From: Davidsoniella eucalypti
Taxonomy: Eukaryota > Ascomycota > Sordariomycetes > Microascales > Ceratocystidaceae
Assembly: GCA_004009845.1 (NCBI GenBank)
Contig: RMBW01000306.1
Span: forward strand, 1-13,811
Length of the DNA: 13,811 bases
Direction: 5' to 3'
How positions within the stretch are numbered: the first letter of the stretch is position 1; each line of letters starts with the position of its first letter. The notes beneath the pieces were generated by a model. The model was not told the DNA's origin. It searched no databases and saw only the letters and a program-made list of their open reading frames with translations. The translations under genes were made by a program, and so were the position numbers. Shown here one piece after another: positions 8,448-13,811 of the stretch.

Positions 8448-10306
8448 TCAGGTACTTGATGTCCACGGCAATTGCTTGCACTTGTGACTCTCGCTTCAAT
8501 TTGTAGGGACCCAAGATACCAAGAGACTCAAAGTCAGACTCCGAGTTCAGGTGGTCCTTGGTGGGTTGGGCGCAATGGCGTATGGGGTGGTGTTTAGGGA
8601 ATTGTAGAAGTCTTGTTCCGTACTTGAGGTTATTCCATTCCAAGTTGATCTCAACTGGTTTAATGCCAGCCTCTATTTCACAAGCTCGTTTCGGAGCCTG
8701 CTTGTAGGTGCCAAGCATCATGGAAATCGCCAAACTTTGTACTTTTTCAAGGTGTTTCTTGAGGGAAATGGGCTTCATTTTGGTCCACCAGAGGATCGAA
8801 CCGTACTCCATAACAGGACGAATCACAGCTTGGTATAACTGTCTAGTTGCTTTCGCGCTTAGACCGCTATACTTCCGCGAAATCCGTTGAATTCCCATTA
8901 GGGTTCTGGTTGCTTTAAGGGTTCTGTCTTGGACATGCTCGCTGAAATTCAGCTGACAGTCTAGCCAGATTCCTAGCCACTTGATCTTCTCTGACGGTTG
9001 TATTGTCGTCCCTAGGACGTCTATGTGTTCATTGCTTACTGCTTTACTCCTTGTTAAATGCAGAAGCTCAGTCTTGGAACTCTCAAACTCGACGGAACTA
9101 TCGTCGGCTTGCCTGGTGAGATCTTCAACGATGGCTCTAGAGCTCTGCAATTTCTTGCAAAGCTTTTGGAAGCTACCGTAATCAGAATATCATCAATGTA
9201 TGAGAGCTGAATGCCATGAACTTGGATGGATGGGGGAATGTTATGTGTATAAGTCTCGAATAAATCAAGAACAGAATGGGGAAATTGGGCTGCCTTGCGG
9301 TATGCCTTGGTCAATAGTGTAGAAGTTTGTTCGTTTGCCATCAAACATATCTGGACCTTCCTCTTTTGAAGGAAGGCTGCAATCCATTGGGTGCAGTTAT
9401 TCGGAAGACCTAGATCTCTGCAGTGCCATAGTAGGGTATCCCTATTAACATGGTCGAACGCGCCTTTGATATCAAGTAGTGCAATACTCGATTTCAGGCC
9501 CTGTTCTTTCCATGACTTGACTTGGTCCATGAGAACCATTGCTGCATCGATCGTCGATCGTTGTTTCCGTCCGCCAAACTGCGTTGGGTGAAGCAGGTCG
9601 TCCTTTGTTGCAGCCAAGAAACCAAGTCTCTGTGCAAAATTCGTTCCAATACTTTACCTAAGCAGTTCAGCAGCGTGATAATCCGATATGCCTTGATACG
9701 GGAATAGTCTGGCTTGTTGGGTTTTTTCAATATCACTCCAATGCCCTGGCGCCACACCGTAGGACACTGTCCTTTAGTGAATAGCTCCGTGTAGACATAG
9801 TGGAAGACCTCGGGGATAGCCCTATAAGCATTTTGGATCATTTGGAAATTAATCCCATCTGGTCCAGCAGACTTCTTAGGGTTTGAGGTCATGATAGCTC
9901 TTTCAATCTCAATGGTAGAGATGTTAGGCCAAGGCCATTTCGAGTTCTCGTGATGTGGGATGGGTAGAGTGTCTTCGTCCTCAAGGGACTCACCTTTTTC
10001 GCCGCCCACAAGATTCAGTAGCATCTTAGCTTTGTCGTCGAAAGACTCCGCCTTGACACCATTTTCCTCGAGTGGTTGTATATACGAGTCGGTTATGGGT
10101 TTCGTGTATCTCATAGCAGTGAAGACTTCGTCGCCGGTTGCTTGTTCTAAGAAAGAATTGAAATAGTTAGCTTTGGTTTTGATAATGGCATGGAAATACC
10201 TGTTTCGTTTTTCTTTGTACTCCGTCAGACAGATCTTATCCTTCTTCCATTGTCGTTCGGCTCTGAGAACGACTTCCTCAATAGCTTGAGTTCGTCGTTC
10301 CACCAA
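8448..10306 (-). pseudogene. LINE-C ORF2 reverse transcriptase, frameshifted
   Basis: Reverse transcriptase blocks occur in order but in several frames. The KKSAGPDGINFQMIQ block near 9850-9875 is followed by W..GIGVILKKPNKPD and YR.ITLLNCLGKVLERI. Next come QFGGRKQRSTIDAA near 9545-9590, motif A with ALLDIKGAFDHVN near 9440-9480, a motif B region near 9270-9310 whose frame is broken, and motif C YIDD at 9189-9200. The thumb continues with SSKTELLHLTR, KIKWLGIWLD and YQAVIRPVMEYGSILWW. Frame switches fall near 9600-9640, 9345-9350, 9270-9280, 9150-9185 and 8445. The protein would copy LINE RNA at the nicked target. It cannot be made as written. Confidence 0.87.
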
Positions 10307-10703
10307 GGCTTACTCCGGGGGCAGATGCGAGCCTTCGGCATCACTCTGCGCAGGTATCCTGGATGGCGGCGGTCAAAATGGCCGCCAAATCCGGTCGAGT
10401 ATCTCTTTTTTTGAGATTTTCTAATACTAGTGCCTCTTTTTTTTGAGGCTGTCTCTGAACTGTTTGCCAGTCAGTTTTTTTCAAATTGTATACCACCTTT
10501 TCCTCCTCTTTTTTGTTATTTCGGGCGTCGTGGAACTGCAACTTAATGCACTGGTGATCCGAACCATGGAGACCTTCACACGTCCAACTAGTTTTCGTTT
10601 GCTTCATCTGCCCAGTGAGGAAGGCGAGATCGATGATTGATGTTTTCTGCGACCTGGTGGTGAAGAAAGTGCCCTTTGTTGACCAGAGCATTCTCGGATC
10701 CAC
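10307..10703 (-). pseudogene. LINE-C ORF2: C-terminal half of the endonuclease and linker, cut by the LTR insertion
   Basis: From 10703 the frame reads VDPRMLWSTKGTFF, then SIIDLAFLT and the conserved SDHQCIKLQF block, whose Asp and His belong to the endonuclease active site. This is the part missing from LINE-B. After a frame switch near 10340 the linker shows a PWW-type motif (SKPWWNDELK near 10300-10327), typical of the region between endonuclease and reverse transcriptase. The 5' side stops exactly at the LTR, so the N-terminal endonuclease and any ORF1 of this copy must lie beyond the right-hand LTR element or be lost. Confidence 0.8.
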
Positions 10704-10763
10704 TGTAAGAGACTAAGGCTAGTAAGGTTAGCCAAGGCATTCCTTGTCAGTACTAGAATCGGC

Positions 10764-10769
10764 TATAAG
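10764..10769 (+). promoter_or_regulatory. TATA box of the right LTR
   Basis: TATAAG about 60 nt inside the LTR, matching the left copy. It would drive rightward transcription of the element. Confidence 0.5.
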
Positions 10770-10817
10770 TAGGGACCTATTCCGCCGATTATTAGTCTTA
10801 GTTTCTCTTTCTCCTTC

Positions 10818-10896
10818 ATCGGTCTCAATCGAACTATTCTTTTACGACCAGTTTTCATTCGCAACTCCTCGTATATCGTCTCATTTTGAGACCGAT
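10818..10896 (+). repeat. Perfect 11-bp inverted repeat with an alternative local hairpin, right copy
   Basis: ATCGGTCTCAA at 10818-10828 and TTGAGACCGAT at 10886-10896 are exact reverse complements. Part of the second arm (TGAGAC, 10887-10892) can also pair with GTCTCA at 10878-10883 across a TTT loop. The two pairings exclude each other. Confidence 0.6.
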
Positions 10897-10913
10897 AACT
10901 TCTTTATCTTGTC

Positions 10914-11169
10914 CAAGCATCCGCTTGCCCCTTTTGTCCGAGCATCTGCTCGCTGTATTTACTTCTGTCCAAGCCGTCTGCTTGCCCCCTATTCCTGTCC
11001 AAGCCGTCCGCTGCCTCTCTTCTGTCCAAGCCGTCTGCTTGCCCTCTGTCTGTCCAAGCCGTCCGCTTGCCCCCTCTTTGTCCAAACACCGTCTCTGTTT
11101 GCCCCTATCCTGTCCAGACTCTGCCTAAACAGTCTGCCCCTTGTCCAAGCCTTCCTCCTACAAGGCTTG
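10914..11169 (+). repeat. Array of 9 tandem stem-loop units, right copy
   Basis: Stem arms: 10914-10918/10923-10927, 10939-10943/10948-10952, 10970-10974/10980-10984, 11000-11004/11010-11013 (one T missing), 11027-11031/11037-11041, 11055-11059/11065-11069, 11083-11087/11097-11101, 11115-11120/11131-11136 and 11146-11153/11162-11169. Each is preceded by TGTC and most are followed by CCC or CCCC. The outer units match the left array one to one. The CAAGC-CGTCY-GCTTG type is present four times here (units 3-6) against two in the left copy. Confidence 0.85.
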
Positions 11170-11211
11170 CCCCTACCAGTCCGCTTTTACCCCTTGCGCT
11201 CCTAAGTCACT

Positions 11212-12998
11212 ATGTCTGACTTCACCTTCCTGTTCTGGTCATCCTGGCCTCCCTGAACTGCGCCGCCCTCGTTGGTTACTACGAAGCCTTCTGTATTATT
11301 AAGCAGAAACTAGCCCTGGCTCGTGTCCACCTCCTAGACCCCAGCCAGGAGCCCCCTGAGGGTTACACGCTGTCGGCCGTAGGCCTACCCGAGGATCGAC
11401 CCTGGAGTAGACCCGGCTGGTGTTACCTTGCCCTCTTTAAACGCAAGGAACGCGCGCGCCTCGCTGCCACCCTAGGATTCTGCCCTGCCTCCCGTGATAT
11501 CCTCAGTCACAGTCAGCACTTCCACAGCCACCTAGGCCACCTCTCTTTCACCAGCGGTTTGTCGGCCACGTCCACATCGGCCAAGCTCGTACGCGTCAGG
11601 AACGCGTTGCTCGAACCTCGCTCCGTCCTTCCCTCCTCAAGTCACCTTTCATGGCCTGCCTCGCACCCCACGCGAACCGCTCTAAAGCCAAGGAGACCAC
11701 GGAGCAGCTCATCTCCACCGAAACCACGCACGCACGCACATTGAGCAGAGTAACCACCTCACGCAACCCGCTGCCCGCAGATGATGACGACGCCAGTGAT
11801 AACCCTTCGGACACTTCTGACTTAGCCCGCCTCGCTGAGAGTATGAGACGACACGCGACACGTACCCTGAATCAGATCGTGGCCGCCAACCCTCTCGCGA
11901 AGCTGACCGTCTGGACTCTCTACAAGATGACATGGTAGAAATGAAGTCCATGATGAACCGTCTTGGCAAATGCTGTTTGCTAAGGAACAACGCGAACCCA
12001 CGGCTCCCTCGCTACCACCTGCACCTGTTTCCCAGCCACTACCTGCCTCCTCCAACCAAGCCCTACCTCGCCAAGTTCAACCACTGCTCAACGAATTTAG
12101 TGGCTCACACTCCGACTACGAGATTTGGAGAAGGCTAGCTACGAACAAAATGATGATCGATGGTGCCGCTTTGGGCAACGACATCTCGCGGGGCGTATAC
12201 CTGTACAGCCTTAGGTGCAACCACACAGGCCAAGCTAAACGTTTTCTTCGACTCCATCTGCCAACGTTCCAGACCCTACGACTTGCTGCTGGAGAAACTC
12301 GACGATATGTTCCGGTCGCGCGAACGACTCACTAACGCTCGCATCGCCTTCTACAAGTCCGCTCAGGGAGATCGTGAAACCTTCAAGGCCTTCCACCTCC
12401 GATTCGAAACCCTAGCCATGGAAGCCAGCATTCACGACGACACCACGCTGATCGACATCCTACGCTCCGCCATGCGTGACGATTTGGTCGAACGCACCGG
12501 GTGGGCTTGGAAGTCTAACTCGTACCACGCGATCATCGACGACCTCCTGAAACACTTCGATCGCCCATCTGGTAAGCGCCGCGTCATTGAGTCCACCCCT
12601 AAGCCCGAGCACACCAAGTCGAGTAACTGGAGAGAGCGGCCTGACCAACAGACCCGTCGGGAGAACCGCCCTCAGCTTGCTACCCGCTCAGACAGACCAA
12701 AACTGTCCGAGTCGGAACGACACCGGTTGATGCGTGAAAACGCATGCTTTATCTGTGGGCTCAAGGATCACATCGCACGCCGTTGCCCCCAGCGCTCTTC
12801 CCAGCCAGGCCCCTCGAACAACCAGCTGTCCATCAACGCCATACGCACGGTGATGCGTGAGGAAATCGCCAAGTACGACGAACGCGCCATGGATCGCGTC
12901 TGCCACCCCCGGACAACACTACCACGACGGTAGCCAAGGTAGACTCGAAAGCAGTGGACAACGGGTCGGAGTACGACCTAATCGAGTTGGATTTTTAG
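11212..12998 (+). pseudogene. gag: Gag of the right Ty3/Gypsy copy, broken by indels
   Basis: The ATG at 11212 and stop at 12996-12998 correspond to those of the intact left gag. Frame breaks occur near 11240, 11560, 11654-11690, 11845, 11970, 12185-12215 and 12900, mostly one-base losses in short homopolymers, plus a two-base gain near 11850 and a two-base loss near 12210. From about 12215 to 12895 the frame is intact and carries the capsid C-terminal region and the CX2CX4HX4C knuckle (CFICGLKDHIARRC). In that stretch the copy is nearly identical to the left gag, with only isolated substitutions by eye. Confidence 0.88.
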
Positions 12999-13811
12999 AA
13001 GTCAGGACAAGTCGCGCCCTGACAAGGAGGATACGAAGATAGGGAAGAGATAGTTAAACTCAGATGGGAGCTAAAGGTTTATACTTAGATTTGTCTATTA
13101 ATGAACTTTCGACTAAAGCTCTCGTCGACAGTGGCTGCCTCTGCCTCGCCGTCGTCCCTCCGCGCCTACTCCACTACGCCACCCAGACCCAGCCATCGAG
13201 CCACGCAAGGTCTCCCTCGCCTCCTCCCAGTCCGACCCCACCTGTCATCACTCAGATAGCACAGTTTACGCTACACCTACCTGACCACCACGAGGACATT
13301 TGGGCCTACGTCGTCCCCGGCAAACCGAAGACTTAATACTCGGTCAACGCTGGCTGATTAATCCGACGTGCATCTACACCCGCGCTCTGGACAAATCGAA
13401 GTCACCACGCCGAAGAACTAACGCCTGAAGAGTTCCATAAACTCTGTGACAACGATGACGCCGCTGTATTCCGCAATCACGCTAGAAGACGTCAATAGGG
13501 CGCTGAACAGAAGGAACAGGAGCCGCCCTTACCCGAGTGCTGCAACCTGTAGCGTCCGCGTTTGAAGCCAAAGCCTCCAAGGACCTCCCGCCACATCGGC
13601 CTGGAGTAGACCTGACGATTGAACTGTTAGAAGGGAAAACGTTACCTGTGCAATCGCTCTACCCGCTGTCGCGCGCTGAACTGTTGGTGATGCAAAAGAC
13701 CTTGACTGAACTACTGGGACAAAATGGATAAAGGATACGAAATCTGAAGTGGGCTCCCCCGTCCTATTTGTAAAGAAACCTGGAGGCTGGAATTCGCTTC
13801 TGTGTGGACTA
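12999..13811 (+). pseudogene. pol: Pol of the right Ty3/Gypsy copy: protease and start of reverse transcriptase, broken and cut by the window edge
   Basis: The first ATG is at 13064 (MGAKGLYLDLSINEL), followed by the protease motif ALVDSG. Frame breaks lie near 13195, 13320, 13355, 13410, 13505 and 13715. Reverse transcriptase is recognisable from about 13600 (PVQSLYPLSRAELLVMQKTLTEL) and the window ends in its FVKKPGG block. Up to about 13335 the sequence is close to the left copy. Beyond that it differs by roughly one base in five, largely at third codon positions. Short deletions in the gag-pol spacer also disrupt the frame linking it to gag. Confidence 0.85.

Larger units (their letters stand above)
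7246..10703 (-). mobile_element. LINE-C, 3' part of a Tad1-like non-LTR retrotransposon
   Basis: On the minus strand from 10703 downward: C-terminal part of the endonuclease, linker, reverse transcriptase, thumb, RNase H, CCHC knuckle, 3' UTR, poly(A). The 5' side is cut exactly at the LTR start at 10704. It belongs to the same or a very close family as LINE-B: the first 23 nt (10703 to 10681) match LINE-B 7222-7245 with one one-base gap and one substitution. Unlike LINE-B it has several frameshifts, so the two are more likely separate copies than one rearranged copy. Confidence 0.85.
10704..11211 (+). repeat. 5' LTR start and leader, right copy
   Basis: Same content as the left copy: terminal TG, TATA box, 11-bp inverted repeat and an enlarged stem-loop array before the gag ATG at 11212. 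It is about 50 nt longer than the left leader, mainly because two repeat units were gained (or lost in the left). The 3' LTR boundary cannot be set from one LTR. No protein gene is supported in this 508-nt stretch. Confidence 0.8.
10704..13811 (+). mobile_element. Ty3/Gypsy LTR retrotransposon, right copy, 5' part
   Basis: Second copy of the same family in opposite orientation: LTR start TGTAAGAGAC at 10704, TATA, leader, stem-loop array, gag, protease, start of reverse transcriptase. Its last bases match left copy 1201-1205. It is inserted in the endonuclease region of LINE-C; the 5-bp 5' flank is TCCAC (10699-10703). It has many one-base indels and some two-base changes relative to the left copy, so no full-length gag or pol frame survives. 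The far end is outside the window. Confidence 0.92.

Noticed and set aside
5640..10703. Single LINE with a twin-priming 5' inversion
   Set aside because: In twin priming the inverted 5' segment joins the 5' end of the 3' segment; here it abuts the poly(A). The overlap also shows two differences and the halves differ in frameshift load.
10861..11169. CRISPR-like array (short repeats with spacers)
   Set aside because: Repeats are imperfect, units are contiguous with no unique spacers, no cas genes are present, and the context is a eukaryotic LTR element.
10744..11205. Open frame through the stem-loop array with repeated CPSR/CLP-type residues (counterpart 3824-4231 on the minus strand)
   Set aside because: It starts at a TTG, is low-complexity translation of the tandem repeat, differs in frame use between the copies, and overlaps the LTR promoter and leader.
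11542..11550. TCTCTTTCA as the LTR 3' terminus, one mismatch from the inverse of the LTR start
   Set aside because: It would give an 847-bp LTR reaching into gag, which is possible, but no TGG-type primer-binding site follows and no second LTR is available to confirm it.

Overview
The window is a nest of eukaryotic retrotransposons and contains no recognisable host gene. Fungal-type Ty3/Gypsy proteins, Tad1-like non-LTR elements (LINEs) with an RNase H domain, and the absence of introns or operon structure suggest a filamentous fungus, most likely an ascomycete. That assignment is an inference from family resemblance only.

Layout. Positions 1-4272 hold the 5' part of a Ty3/Gypsy LTR retrotransposon on the minus strand: LTR start at 4272, leader, intact gag, and a frameshifted pol (protease, reverse transcriptase, RNase H) that runs off the left edge. 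Positions 4273-5555 hold a minus-strand LINE ORF1 (LINE-A), cut a few residues before its expected end by the LTR element. Positions about 5640-7245 hold the 5' half of a second LINE (LINE-B) on the plus strand: a 5'-truncated ORF1 and the first part of the ORF2 endonuclease. Positions 7246-10703 hold the 3' part of a LINE on the minus strand (LINE-C: rest of the endonuclease, reverse transcriptase, RNase H, zinc knuckle, 3' UTR, poly(A) seen as a T run). Positions 10704-13811 hold a second copy of the same LTR element on the plus strand, broken by indels and running off the right edge in the reverse transcriptase. The two LTR elements form an inverted repeat of about 3.1 kb per arm around a 6.4-kb LINE core.

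How it works together. Each LTR element should be transcribed outward from its TATA box through a leader into gag and pol. Pol lies in the -1 frame relative to gag across a run of five T at the gag stop. The LINE parts represent at least two families and have been cut by later insertions.

Most unusual points. (1) The LTR/leader carries 7 (left) or 9 (right) tandem units, each able to form a stem-loop, with compensatory base changes between units. (2) LINE-B and LINE-C, in opposite orientation, break at the same point of the endonuclease gene within about 24 nt. (3) Identity between the two LTR copies falls sharply inside pol, suggesting a recombinant or gene-converted element. (4) The gag frame carries a long N-terminal extension with a hydrophobic segment. 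All identities and pairings were judged by eye.
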